The notes under the pieces: generated by a model
Database searches by the model: none
What the model was told of the DNA's origin: nothing
What the model saw: only the letters and a program-made list of their open reading frames with translations
Source of the DNA: Tatumella punctata
GTDB taxonomy: Bacteria > Pseudomonadota > Gammaproteobacteria > Enterobacterales > Enterobacteriaceae
Length of the DNA stretch: 64,000 bases
Direction: 5' to 3'
Assembly: GCF_039523735.1 (NCBI RefSeq)
Contig: NZ_BAAAFW010000094.1
Coordinates: 71,238 to 135,237, forward strand
Shown: positions 34,856 to 43,879 of the stretch, in pieces
Layout: the number at the start of each line of letters is the position of its first letter
Numbering within the stretch: position 1 is the stretch's first letter
Program-made: the position numbers and the translations under genes

Positions 34856-35437
34856 ATGAGTAACATCCTGATTATTGACGGAGGCACCACATTTGGTCAT
34901 TCCGCCGGACGCCTGAACCACACGCTCAGTGAGCAGGGCGCCGCGGAACTACGTCGTCTGGGCCACGAGGTATCGGTTACCCGTGTCGATCAGCCGTACT
35001 ATATTGAGGCCGAGATCGAGAAATTTGTCCGCAATGATGTGGTGATCCTGCAAATGCCCGGCTGGTGGATGGGAGAGCCCTGGACCGTGAAAAAATATAT
35101 CGATGAAGTGTTCACCTATGGTCATGGCCGCTTATATGCCAGTGACGGCCGTACCCGTGCAGACAGTGAAAAGAAATATGGTTCCGGCGGATTACTGCAG
35201 GGGAAAAAATATATGCTGTCACTGACCTGGAATGCGCCGTTACAGGCCTTTACCGATCCACAGCAGTTCTTTGAGGGCAGTGGCGTGGACGGTGTCTATC
35301 TTCATACCCATAAAGCATTCCAGTTTCTGGGGATGAGTGGCCTGCCAACCTTTATCTGTAATGATGTAATTAAAGATCCTCAGGTGCCGCTGTATATTGA
35401 AAATTACCAACAGCACCTGCAGCAAATATTCGGTTAA
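34856..35437 (+). CDS. mdaB: NADPH:quinone oxidoreductase MdaB
   Basis: FAD-containing cytoplasmic quinone reductase that protects against quinone stress. The 193-residue flavodoxin-fold protein begins MSNILIIDGGTTFGHSAG and carries the family pattern QMPGWWMGEPWTVKKYIDEVF near residues 64-84 and SLTWNAPLQAF near 122. Length matches E. coli MdaB (193). Its stop codon overlaps the stop of the convergent LysR gene by 4 bases. Confidence 0.95.
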   Translation: MSNILIIDGGTTFGHSAGRLNHTLSEQGAAELRRLGHEVSVTRVDQPYYIEAEIEKFVRNDVVILQMPGWWMGEPWTVKKYIDEVFTYGHGRLYASDGRTRADSEKKYGSGGLLQGKKYMLSLTWNAPLQAFTDPQQFFEGSGVDGVYLHTHKAFQFLGMSGLPTFICNDVIKDPQVPLYIENYQQHLQQIFG

Positions 35438-36360
35438 TGCTTACCGGGATATCCCGGTGCCAGTAACAGGCCGTGTTCTGTCACGGCCTGTTGCAGATAA
35501 TCGAGGAAACAGCGAATACGAACCGCCAGTGCCGTGTTGCGGTAATACACCGCATGTACCGGCAATAACATACTCTGAATTTCCTGCCCGAGAATCGGTA
35601 CCAGTTTGCCTTCGTTCACCGCTGCTGCCGATGCAAAGTCAGATAACCGGGCAATCCCCTGGCCGGCTATCGCCAGTTGTAAGATTGTCTCACCACTCGA
35701 TGCCCGCAGCGTCGGGGTTATCTGCATAAATTCCTGGCGGGCATTAAACAGCGGCCAGTGGTTATGTACCAGAGGCTGAGTGAAACCCAGCGTACGATGG
35801 ACGGAAAGCTGCTCACTGTGTTCAGGCGTTCCGTAACGCTGCAGATAGCCGGGGCTGGCAAACAAACGTAACGGACTGTAGCCCAGAATCCGGGCATGGA
35901 TCCCGGAGTCGGGCAGGGTTCCCATGCGGATCGCAATATCTGTCTGTTGTTCCAGCAGATCAATCGGCAAATCATCGGTCGTCAGTTCCGGCTCAATCTG
36001 CGGATAGCGCCCGAGGAATTCTCCGAGTAAGGGGACGATAATATGCTGCATAAACGAAGGTGCCGTATTGATACGCAGCCGGCCTGAGGGCGTTTCCCGG
36101 CGTACAGCCAGCTCCTCTTCTGCTGAGGCCATTGCGGCCAGGATTTTCCTGGCTCGTTGTAAAAACAGGCTGCCCTCCGGGGTCAGGGCCATCCGCCGCG
36201 TGGTGCGCTGCATCAGTGTGGTATCCAGCTTATTTTCCAGCCGGCTGAGTGAACGACTGACCGAAGATACGGTCATCGTCAGTTGATCTGCCGCCGCGGT
36301 AATCGACCCGCTATCCACTACCGCTATCCAGATGCGCATATCTTCAAGTGTGACTTTCAT
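35434..36360 (-). CDS. LysR-family transcriptional regulator
   Basis: A 308-residue regulator with an N-terminal winged helix (AVVDSGSITAAADQLTMTVSSVSRSLSRLENKL, here about residues 14-46) and a periplasmic-binding-like effector domain. It converges on mdaB with a 4-base tail overlap and is divergent from the broken EamA permease gene. The effector and target cannot be told; control of the permease or of mdaB is a guess from position. Confidence 0.9.
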   Translation of the reverse strand: MKVTLEDMRIWIAVVDSGSITAAADQLTMTVSSVSRSLSRLENKLDTTLMQRTTRRMALTPEGSLFLQRARKILAAMASAEEELAVRRETPSGRLRINTAPSFMQHIIVPLLGEFLGRYPQIEPELTTDDLPIDLLEQQTDIAIRMGTLPDSGIHARILGYSPLRLFASPGYLQRYGTPEHSEQLSVHRTLGFTQPLVHNHWPLFNARQEFMQITPTLRASSGETILQLAIAGQGIARLSDFASAAAVNEGKLVPILGQEIQSMLLPVHAVYYRNTALAVRIRCFLDYLQQAVTEHGLLLAPGYPGKH

Positions 36361-36601
36361 TATTCTTTTCCGGCAACGCCTGAGCGTATCAGGTAATCAC
36401 CGCCAGTGTGCCACCTGCCAGCAGCCTGATACCAGCAAGGCCGCACAAAATACCTGTTTATCATGGTCACTATAATAATTTGTAAAAAAACAGCGACAAA
36501 AAAGAAGCAAATTTTATTCTATCTTCTATACACTTCTGCTTTTCACTGAGTCTTATGCATCAGAATCCGCCGTTCCATTCTTAACACTCTTTAGGGGACT
36601 A

Positions 36602-37522
36602 ATGAATACATCTCGTCAGGGAATTTATCTGGTATTACTCGCGGCAACCCTCTGGGGAAGCTCAGGTGTTGCTGCCCAATACTTATTCGAAAATTATCTG
36701 TTCAGTGCCGGTGGCATAACCATGATCCGCCTGATTGCCGCAGGGTTATTGCTCAGTATACTGGGTGTTCTGCAAGGGAATCACCCTTTAGCAATGTTCC
36801 GGCAACGCCAGGCCCTGTTGAAACTTATTATTTTCAGCCTGTTCGGAACCCTGATGGTACAGCTGTCTTTTCTGATGACTATCGAGAAAACTAACGCCGC
36901 AACTGCGACAGTTTTGCAATAATTTCTGGCACCGGTTGTGCTGGTGCTATACAACATGATAGCCAGAAAACGTTTACCCGGAGCCGTTATTTGTCTCGCA
37001 GTACTGACATCACTGGCCGGCACTCTGCTGATGGCAACCCACGGGCACCTGACGTCATTGCAACTTTCGGTCACAGGGCTGGTATGGGGGCTGATTTCTG
37101 CCTGTGCCGCGGCTTTTAACTCCTCCTACTCCTCGGGACTGATCCGCCAGTTTGGTACCCTGCCGGTGGTCGGGATAAGTATGTTAATTGCCGGATGTTC
37201 GTTAATGCCCTTTTATCTGCCGGGTCTGAATTTACACCAGCTGGATACTGCCGGCTGGTCGGCAATGGGTTTCCTGGTACTGATCGGCACCGCATTAACT
37301 TTTAGTTTATTTCTTAAAGGTGCCTTTCTGACCGGTAGCCAGAACGCCAGCGTACTGAGTTGCGCGGAACCTCTCAGCAGTGCCTTGCTGTCGGTATTAC
37401 TGTTAGGAGTCTCTTTCGGGATAGCTGAATGGACAGGGTCGTTACTGATCATGCTGTCGGTGGTATTTATTACCCTGGCACCCGATCCTGAACGTTCCAA
37501 AAGGAAGTTAACTTCTTTGTAA
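36602..37522 (+). pseudogene. EamA-family (DMT) permease, interrupted by in-frame TAA
   Basis: A drug/metabolite transporter of the EamA superfamily, ten helices expected, 306 residues if read through. The first 106 codons (helices 1-4, MNTSRQGIYLVLLAATLWGSSGVAAQYLF) end with TAA at 36920-36922, and the same frame resumes at once with FLAPVVLVLYN for about 200 more codons. The usual family sequence here is TATVLQ(Y/F)LAP, so TAA sits between Gln and Phe, as if one codon were inserted or mutated. No frameshift is involved. Either the gene is recently dead, is read through, or the base is a sequencing error. It is divergent from the LysR gene, which may have been its regulator. Confidence 0.8.
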
Positions 37523-37576
37523 CTGTTATCACCGGCCAGTCGGTGCCGCTGAGCCGGCTGACCGGGTGCAACAAAT

Positions 37577-37600
37577 ATCCGGCAGGCTGTCTGCCGGAAA
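37577..37600. terminator. Hairpin between permease gene and parE
   Basis: CCGGCAG and CTGCCGG form a perfect 7-bp stem (37579-37585 with 37591-37597). On the minus strand it comes right after parE's stop and is preceded by TTTT, not followed by it, so termination is only likely. Confidence 0.4.
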
Positions 37601-37604
37601 ATAA

Positions 37605-39500
37605 TCAGACCTCGATATCCACTTTATCGCCGCGTTCCTGCAGCCAGTTACGACGATCTTCAGCGCGTTTTTTTGCCAGCAGCATATCCATCACTTTCAG
37701 GGTGTCGTCAACATCGTCGTCATCGACTGTCAGTTGTACCAGACGGCGGGTATTGGGATCGAGAGTGGTTTCCCTTAACTGCATCGGGTTCATCTCACCC
37801 AGCCCTTTAAAGCGCTGCACATTAACTTTGCCGCGTTTACGTTTCAGTTGTTCTAAAACTCCGGCTTTTTCATCTTCATCCAGAGCGTAATAGACTTCTT
37901 TTCCGAGATCGATACGGTAAAGAGGCGGCATCGCGACATACACATGTCCCCCTTTCACCAGTGCACGGAAATGGCGGACAAACAGTGCACATAGCAGGGT
38001 CGCGATATGCAGTCCGTCGGAGTCTGCATCGGCCAGGATACAGATTTTACCGTAGCGCAACAGGCTAAGATCTTCACTGTCCGGATCGATACCAATAGCA
38101 ACCGAAATATCATGTACTTCCTGAGAGGCAAGCACTTCATCAGAAGAGACTTCCCAGGTATTCAGTATCTTCCCTTTCAGCGGCATAATTGCCTGATACT
38201 CACGGTCACGGGCCTGTTTAGCCGAGCCACCCGCAGAGTCACCTTCCACCAGGAATAATTCGGTCCGGTTCAGATCCTGAGCGGTACAATCGGCCAGTTT
38301 TCCTGGCAGTGCCGGACCACTGGTAATTTTTTTACGTACTACTTTTTTTGCGGCTCGCATGCGCCGCTGAGCACTGGCGATGGCCATTTCAGCCAGCTGT
38401 TCAGCCAGCTGAACATTCTGGTTCAGCCACAGACTAAAAGCATCTTTTACCACGGCCGAGACAAAAGCCGCTGTCTGTCGCGAGGAGAGACGTTCTTTGG
38501 TCTGTCCGGCAAACTGAGGATCCTGCATTTTTACCGATAATACATAGGCACAACGATCCCAGATATCTTCTGCAGACAATTTGACGCCGCGGGGCAGAAT
38601 ATTGCGGTATTCACAGAAGGTGCGCATCGCATCCAGCAGGCCCTGACGCAGACCATTAACATGAGTCCCGCCCTGCATGGTCGGGATCAGGTTGACATAA
38701 CTTTCAGTCAGTAACTCTCCCCCTTCCGGCAGCCACAACAGTGCCCAGTCTGCCGCTTCGGTCTCTCCGGAGAAGCTGCCGACGAATGGCTGTTCCGGTA
38801 AAGTTACCAGTCCGTCGACCGCTTCTTTCAGATAGTCGGTCAGTCCGTCCTGGTAGCACCAGCGCTGTTCAGTGTTGTTACTTTTATCACGGAAAATAAT
38901 TTCCACGCCGGGACAGAGGACAGCTTTTGCTTTCAGCAGATGTGCCAGACGTGATACAGAAAAGCGCGGGCTGTCGAAAAATGAGGCATCGGGCCAGAAA
39001 CGCACCCGGGTACCACTATTACGCCGGCCCACGGTACCGGTAACCCGTAAATCTTCTACTTTTTCACCGTTCTCAAAAGCCATTTCATAGACTTCACCAC
39101 CACGGCGAACGGCAACATCCACCCGCGTTGACAGGGCGTTCACTACCGAAATCCCCACCCCGTGCAATCCGCCGGAGAACTGGTAGTTTTTGTTGGAAAA
39201 CTTTCCTCCCGCATGCAGACGACAGAAAATCAGTTCGATAGCCGGAACCCCTTCTTCAGGGTGAATATCGACCGGCATTCCCCGTCCATCATCAATCACT
39301 TCCAGTGACTGATCGGCATGCAAAATTACTTCAACACGTTTGGCATGTCCGGCCAGTGCTTCATCGATACTGTTATCGATTACTTCCTGCCCAAGATGGT
39401 TAGGACGCGTGGTATCCGTATACATGCCGGGCCGCCGACGGACAGGCTCAAGCCCGGTCAGTACCTCAATAGCATCCGCGTTATAACTTGATTGAGTCAT
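37605..39500 (-). CDS. parE: DNA topoisomerase IV subunit B
   Basis: ATPase subunit of topoisomerase IV. The 631-residue protein has the GHKL ATP site (EVIDNSIDEALAGHA near residue 40, GGLHGVGISVVNALS near 110), the transducer domain and the TOPRIM motif with EGDSAGGSA near 415 and DADSDGLHI near 490. Length equals the E. coli protein. It is the last gene of a nudF-yqiB-cpdA-yqiA-parE run on the minus strand, 46 bases after yqiA. Confidence 0.98.
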   Translation of the reverse strand: MTQSSYNADAIEVLTGLEPVRRRPGMYTDTTRPNHLGQEVIDNSIDEALAGHAKRVEVILHADQSLEVIDDGRGMPVDIHPEEGVPAIELIFCRLHAGGKFSNKNYQFSGGLHGVGISVVNALSTRVDVAVRRGGEVYEMAFENGEKVEDLRVTGTVGRRNSGTRVRFWPDASFFDSPRFSVSRLAHLLKAKAVLCPGVEIIFRDKSNNTEQRWCYQDGLTDYLKEAVDGLVTLPEQPFVGSFSGETEAADWALLWLPEGGELLTESYVNLIPTMQGGTHVNGLRQGLLDAMRTFCEYRNILPRGVKLSAEDIWDRCAYVLSVKMQDPQFAGQTKERLSSRQTAAFVSAVVKDAFSLWLNQNVQLAEQLAEMAIASAQRRMRAAKKVVRKKITSGPALPGKLADCTAQDLNRTELFLVEGDSAGGSAKQARDREYQAIMPLKGKILNTWEVSSDEVLASQEVHDISVAIGIDPDSEDLSLLRYGKICILADADSDGLHIATLLCALFVRHFRALVKGGHVYVAMPPLYRIDLGKEVYYALDEDEKAGVLEQLKRKRGKVNVQRFKGLGEMNPMQLRETTLDPNTRRLVQLTVDDDDVDDTLKVMDMLLAKKRAEDRRNWLQERGDKVDIEV

Positions 39501-39546
39501 CGTTCTCTTTTCGTTTGTTCTTGAATTTGCTCAGACAGCAGTGAGA

Positions 39547-40128
39547 CTAGTCGCCGGCGATAGCCAGGAAATCAATCAGCTGTTGAAAGTATCGGTTAAA
39601 TCCGGTGAAGGCATGATCCCCGCCCGCTTCGACGGTTTGCCGGCAGGCGGCGTAGTATTGCAGGGCCTGACGATAGTCAAGAACCTCATCTCCGGTCTGT
39701 AATAACAACCAGATCAGGTCCGGTGATATCAGGGGATCAATATACATAGCCTTCAGATCATAGATATGGCGAGACTCTAACACATAATGCTGACCGGTGT
39801 ACGGGTTCCGGTTTTCACCCAGAAAGTCTTCCAGTAGTTCAAAAGGCCGGGTCGCAGGATTTATCACAACGGCCGGCAGCGTAAAGCGTTGTGACAGCCA
39901 GGTGGCGTAATAGCCCCCGAGTGAAGAACCAACAATTCCCAACGGCTGGCCGGCATAATCTGTCACCAGCGTTTCCAGCATTGCTGCGGCCTGGTCCGGA
40001 CAGTCAGGTAACTGCGGGATAATCATCGTTATATGTGGGTAATGCCGCTGCATCCACTGTAGCAACTGCGTGGCTTTTGCCGAGTGCGGAGAACTGTTAA
40101 AACCGTGCAAATAGAGCAGAGTGGACAT
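39547..40128 (-). CDS. yqiA: Esterase YqiA
   Basis: A 193-residue alpha/beta hydrolase with esterase activity in E. coli (acyl-CoA and nitrophenyl esters). The nucleophile Ser lies in VGSSLGGYYATWL near residue 83 (GxSxG), with Asp in TGDEVLDYR near 155 and His in GGDHAF near 178. It starts three bases after the cpdA stop and precedes parE. Confidence 0.94.
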   Translation of the reverse strand: MSTLLYLHGFNSSPHSAKATQLLQWMQRHYPHITMIIPQLPDCPDQAAAMLETLVTDYAGQPLGIVGSSLGGYYATWLSQRFTLPAVVINPATRPFELLEDFLGENRNPYTGQHYVLESRHIYDLKAMYIDPLISPDLIWLLLQTGDEVLDYRQALQYYAACRQTVEAGGDHAFTGFNRYFQQLIDFLAIAGD

Positions 40129-40131
40129 TAA

Positions 40132-40959
40132 TTAATACCCTTCAGATTCCAGATCAGGAAGAAACTCCGTGGTATCCAGCCGGCACACCGCTGTCTCAAG
40201 AGTGCCGTCCGGCATTAACGTCAGCCAGCGCCAGCCGGGCGCGAGTGCATCAATCGTAAACCCTGAGCAGTGCGGTTTAAACTGAACACAGGTGGAAGGC
40301 GTCGCCAGTACTCTGCGCCCCTGCCATAATTCATCCATTTCCTGATGAATATGACCACACAGCAAGGTCGCTGCCCGCGGGTACTTTTGCAGAATACTGT
40401 CCAGCTGATGAGAATTACGTAAGTTGTGTTGGTCGAGCCAGGCACAGCCAGAAGGCACAGGATGATGATGTAACAAGATAACCGTATCCCGTTCAGCAGC
40501 GGTTGCCAGCGCATTTTCCAGCCACTCCAGCTGAAACTCACTGAGCATACCGTGGGGGACACCATAAACCTGGCTGTCGAGTAACAATATCTGCCAGCGT
40601 TCCCCAAGCAGTACCCGTTTGGACTGACTGATACCGGCCTTTGCCAGAGTCTCATACATTGCCGGCTGGAAATCATGGTTTCCCGGCAGCCAGACACAGG
40701 GGGCCGGTAGACGCAGAATACCTTCGGCAAAGTGCTGATAGGCTTCTGCGGAGTGATCCTGCGACAAATCGCCGGTAGCAATAATCAGATCATATTGCTC
40801 CTGTCCTGCAATCACCGCATCCAGTACTGCCTGATAACCCGACCAGGTGTTCACACCAAGCAGTGATTCATCTTTTCCCTTAAACAAATGCGTATCGGTT
40901 ATTTGCAGTACTTTAATCCGCGCGGTATCGGCAATCCCGGGTATTAACACACTATCCAA
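40132..40959 (-). CDS. cpdA: 3',5'-cyclic-AMP phosphodiesterase
   Basis: Hydrolyses cAMP to AMP and so lowers CRP activity. The 275-residue metallophosphoesterase shows DTHLF near residue 22, TGDLSQDH near 62, GNHDF near 93, HHHPVPSG near 160 and GHIHQEMD near 200, the metal-binding set. It starts with TTG at 40959 behind AAGGA; E. coli cpdA also uses TTG, so this is not an anomaly. It lies between yqiB and yqiA. Confidence 0.96.
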   Translation of the reverse strand: MDSVLIPGIADTARIKVLQITDTHLFKGKDESLLGVNTWSGYQAVLDAVIAGQEQYDLIIATGDLSQDHSAEAYQHFAEGILRLPAPCVWLPGNHDFQPAMYETLAKAGISQSKRVLLGERWQILLLDSQVYGVPHGMLSEFQLEWLENALATAAERDTVILLHHHPVPSGCAWLDQHNLRNSHQLDSILQKYPRAATLLCGHIHQEMDELWQGRRVLATPSTCVQFKPHCSGFTIDALAPGWRWLTLMPDGTLETAVCRLDTTEFLPDLESEGY

Positions 40960-40990
40960 GGCAAATCCTTAGTGAGCACACCATTATTCT

Positions 40991-41416
40991 TTAATATACG
41001 GCTTCGGCCATTGCGCCATAAATAAGGCAATAACGCAGCCATTCGGCAAGAAACTGGTTTATCTGATGCTTTTCGTCACGCTGATGTAATTTTTTATTCG
41101 GATAATCATAGCGTGCTTTAAAACGATAGATCTGTTGCGTCGAACACACTTCCGCAACCATCGCATCATGATAAAGTCTGACAGACATCGCAGGCAGACT
41201 CCAGTAACTTACTGCAGGTGCTATCTGACTGATATTAACGACAGTGGTATAACGTGTTGATTCTTCTATTGTCAGACGATATCTGGCCCCCTTAATCTGG
41301 TAGGTGATAGTCTCGCCCTGTCGATCATTGCGGGGTAACAGACGCCGCAACTGAGCATAGTTAGTCTCATTAAGACGCATCATTTGCGGAAAATCGGGGG
41401 TATAACGTTGTTTCAT
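40991..41416 (-). CDS. yqiB: DUF1249 protein YqiB
   Basis: A 141-residue protein of the DUF1249 family found next to nudF in gammaproteobacteria; function unknown. Conserved stretches are YTPDFPQMMRLNETNYAQLRRLLP at the N-terminus and ARYDYPNKKLHQRDEKHQINQFL near 105. The start at 41416 is chosen because its ATG overlaps the nudF stop as ATGA and fits GGAAAA upstream. Confidence 0.93.
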   Translation of the reverse strand: MKQRYTPDFPQMMRLNETNYAQLRRLLPRNDRQGETITYQIKGARYRLTIEESTRYTTVVNISQIAPAVSYWSLPAMSVRLYHDAMVAEVCSTQQIYRFKARYDYPNKKLHQRDEKHQINQFLAEWLRYCLIYGAMAEAVY

Positions 41417-42048
41417 GTGGTTTTCCATTGGTCTTTAAGTCGTTTGTGGTGCAGTTCAAGCCATTGCACAGCAATCACTGAAGCTGCATTATCAATAATC
41501 CCCTCTTCAACCCAGCGGTAAGCCTGCTCCCGGCTGACCACCCGGACAAGAATATCCTCATTCTCTTCCTCCAGCCCGTGACATCCTTTTGCCTGGCTGG
41601 CATCCACTTCCCCGACCATCACCGCAATACGTTCGCTGGTTCCCCCGGGACTCGACAGATAATTTAACACAGGTTCGATCCGGCCTACGGCTAATCCTGT
41701 TTCTTCCCGGGCTTCGCGCCGTGCAACCTCTTCATCTGACTCTCCCGGCTTGATCATACCCGCCACCATTTCCAGCAGCCATGGCGTTGCAGAGTTCTCA
41801 TAGGCAGGGATACGTATCTGCTCGATCATAACCAGCTGGTCACGTGAAACATCATAGAGCATTAATACTACCGCATTGCCGCGTTCCAGCACTTCCCGTT
41901 CTACCACGCGGCTCATTTCACCGCTGAACAAACGATGGCGAAACCGGTACTTAATTAATGAAAAAAAACCTTTATAGACACTTTCCCTTGTAATAATTTC
42001 TACATCGCTGCGCCCGAAAATAACAGGTGATGATTTTTGACCCGGCAT
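41413..42048 (-). CDS. nudF: ADP-ribose pyrophosphatase
   Basis: Nudix hydrolase that splits ADP-ribose into AMP and ribose-5-phosphate. The 211-residue enzyme has the Nudix box GESDEEVARREAREETGL near residues 102-120. AGGAG lies seven bases before ATG 42048, and E. coli NudF is 209 residues, so I prefer this start to one ten codons upstream. It overlaps yqiB by 4 bases (ATGA) and is divergent from tolC. It is the first gene of the run that ends with parE. Confidence 0.96.
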   Translation of the reverse strand: MPGQKSSPVIFGRSDVEIITRESVYKGFFSLIKYRFRHRLFSGEMSRVVEREVLERGNAVVLMLYDVSRDQLVMIEQIRIPAYENSATPWLLEMVAGMIKPGESDEEVARREAREETGLAVGRIEPVLNYLSSPGGTSERIAVMVGEVDASQAKGCHGLEEENEDILVRVVSREQAYRWVEEGIIDNAASVIAVQWLELHHKRLKDQWKTT

Positions 42049-42158
42049 CGCTTCACTCCTGACAAGGTATAATGACAAGCTGACGTAAAGTTATATACTG
42101 CAATTGTGACATCAGATGGTGGAGAATTTCGGCTATTATTTCGCGTGTTCTGACGCAG

Positions 42159-42177
42159 ATGGCACGTTCAGCCAACT
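42159..42177 (+). promoter_or_regulatory. marbox and promoter region of tolC
   Basis: ATGGCACGTTCAGCCAACT matches the MarA/SoxS/Rob consensus (AYnGCACnnWnnRYYAAAY) with one mismatch. TAGAAT at 42199-42204 is the likely -10 box, 22 bases downstream. E. coli tolC is activated from a marbox in the same place. Stress and drug induction of tolC is therefore expected. Confidence 0.75.
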
Positions 42178-42270
42178 TAACATGCCATCGTACTCTGATA
42201 GAATCGCTGATTATTTTTTGGCTCCCGACAGCACCATTTATGCAATTTCGCTGCAATACAAGGAATGCAA

Positions 42271-43743
42271 ATGAAAAAATTGCTCCCAGTTATCATTAGC
42301 CTGAGTTTTGCCGGCTTTTCACAACTTAGCCAGGCCGAAGATTTGCTCCAGGTGTATCAACAGGCCCGTACTTCGAATCCGGACCTGCGCAGTGCTGCCG
42401 CCGATCGTGATGCCGCGTTTGAAAAAATCAATGAATCACGCAGCCCGCTGTTACCTCAGTTAGGTCTGGGCGGAGATTACGCTTTCAATAGCGGTTACCG
42501 GGATAACAGCGGTATTCATTCAAATACCACCAGCGCATCGTTACAGCTTACCCAGACAATCTTTGATATGTCTAAATGGCGCGCCCTGACATTACAGGAA
42601 AAAACAGCAGGTATTCAGGATGTTACCTATCAGGTAGCGCAACAGGAACTGATTCTGAATACTGCAACTGCCTATTTTAATGTACTGAATGCGATTGATA
42701 CCCTGTCTTATACTGAAGCACAGAAACAGTCTATCTATCGTGAATTAGATCAGACCACCCAGCGTTTTAATGTCGGTCTGGTAGCGATTACTGACGTACA
42801 AAACGCCCGGGCGCAATACGATACGGTGCTGGCAAGTGAAGTCACAGCTCGTAATAATCTTGATAATATGGTCGAGAAATTACGTCAGGTGACAGGTAAT
42901 GATTACAATGCACTGGCTTCCGTCAATACGGAACGCTTCAGAACCGAAAAACCGGAAAACGTTAATTCACTGCTGAAACAAGCCGACAATCATAACCTGT
43001 CATTGTTGTCTGCCCGTCTGTCGCAGGATTTAGCTCGCGAACAAATTAAATATGCTGAAACCGGACATATGCCAACCCTTGGTCTGACGGCATCGACCGG
43101 CTTATCCAACAGCAAATATGGCGGCAGCCGTGCTCATACTACCAGTTCTAACCAGGATTCCATTTCCGGGTCTAACCAGATTGGTCTGAGCTTGTCTATT
43201 CCGTTATATAGCGGTGGCTCTGTGACCTCTCAGGTCAAACAAGCGGAATTCAGCTTTGTCAGCGCCAGCGAGAAACTGGAAAGCGCACACCGTTCTGCGG
43301 TTCAGACTGTCCGGTCATCGTTTAACAACGTGAATGCATCAATCAGCAGCATCAATGCTTATAAACAGGCAGTGGTTTCGGCGAAAAGTTCCCTCGATGC
43401 CATGGAAGCCGGCTACCAGGTCGGCACCAGGACTATCGTTGATGTACTGGATGCAACCACCACCCTGTACAATGCACGCCAGCAATTGGCAGATGCACGT
43501 TATAGCTACCTGATTAATCAGCTGAATATTAAATATGCATTAGGTACCCTGAATGAGCAGGATCTCGGCGCCTTAAACGCTCAGCTCGGCCCGGAAGTAC
43601 CAACCTCTCCGGATATTGTTGCTCCGGAAAATCCGCAGCAGGTTGCGGAAGCCGATGGCAATAACGCTCCGGTAACAGCAACACCGGCAGCAGAAAGGAA
43701 ACCAGCCACCCCGCGTCACAGTGGTAACCCTTTCCGTCAGTAG
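42271..43743 (+). CDS. tolC: Outer membrane efflux channel TolC
   Basis: Trimeric outer-membrane channel for AcrAB-type drug pumps and type I secretion. The 490-residue protein has a signal peptide (about 1-22, cleaved after SQA), the repeated helical-barrel halves (AFEKINESRSPLLPQLGLG near 45 and its later repeat), and an Ala/Pro-rich C-terminal tail. I start at 42271 (MKKLL) because AGGA sits five to seven bases upstream; the ATG two codons earlier abuts it. It is divergent from nudF and followed by a 10-bp hairpin (43750-43776). Confidence 0.97.
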   Translation: MKKLLPVIISLSFAGFSQLSQAEDLLQVYQQARTSNPDLRSAAADRDAAFEKINESRSPLLPQLGLGGDYAFNSGYRDNSGIHSNTTSASLQLTQTIFDMSKWRALTLQEKTAGIQDVTYQVAQQELILNTATAYFNVLNAIDTLSYTEAQKQSIYRELDQTTQRFNVGLVAITDVQNARAQYDTVLASEVTARNNLDNMVEKLRQVTGNDYNALASVNTERFRTEKPENVNSLLKQADNHNLSLLSARLSQDLAREQIKYAETGHMPTLGLTASTGLSNSKYGGSRAHTTSSNQDSISGSNQIGLSLSIPLYSGGSVTSQVKQAEFSFVSASEKLESAHRSAVQTVRSSFNNVNASISSINAYKQAVVSAKSSLDAMEAGYQVGTRTIVDVLDATTTLYNARQQLADARYSYLINQLNIKYALGTLNEQDLGALNAQLGPEVPTSPDIVAPENPQQVAEADGNNAPVTATPAAERKPATPRHSGNPFRQ

Positions 43744-43749
43744 TCTGTA

Positions 43750-43776
43750 TTTGCCGGGGATCCTCGCCCCGGCAAA
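43750..43776 (+). terminator. Hairpin after tolC
   Basis: TTTGCCGGGG and CCCCGGCAAA form a perfect 10-bp stem seven bases after the tolC stop. There is no U-run, so partial read-through to ygiB is possible. Confidence 0.6.
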
Positions 43777-43879
43777 CGTATAACAACGTAAAGATCCCCT
43801 CAGCATCAGCCTCCCAGCTTCATTTTTAACCGCCCTTCCCCTATCCTTAGGCCTGACCTTTGGGCTATGGAAAAATAAA

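Noticed and set aside
40957..40959. TTG start of cpdA as an oddity
   Set aside because: E. coli cpdA also starts with TTG and an AAGGA site is at the right distance.
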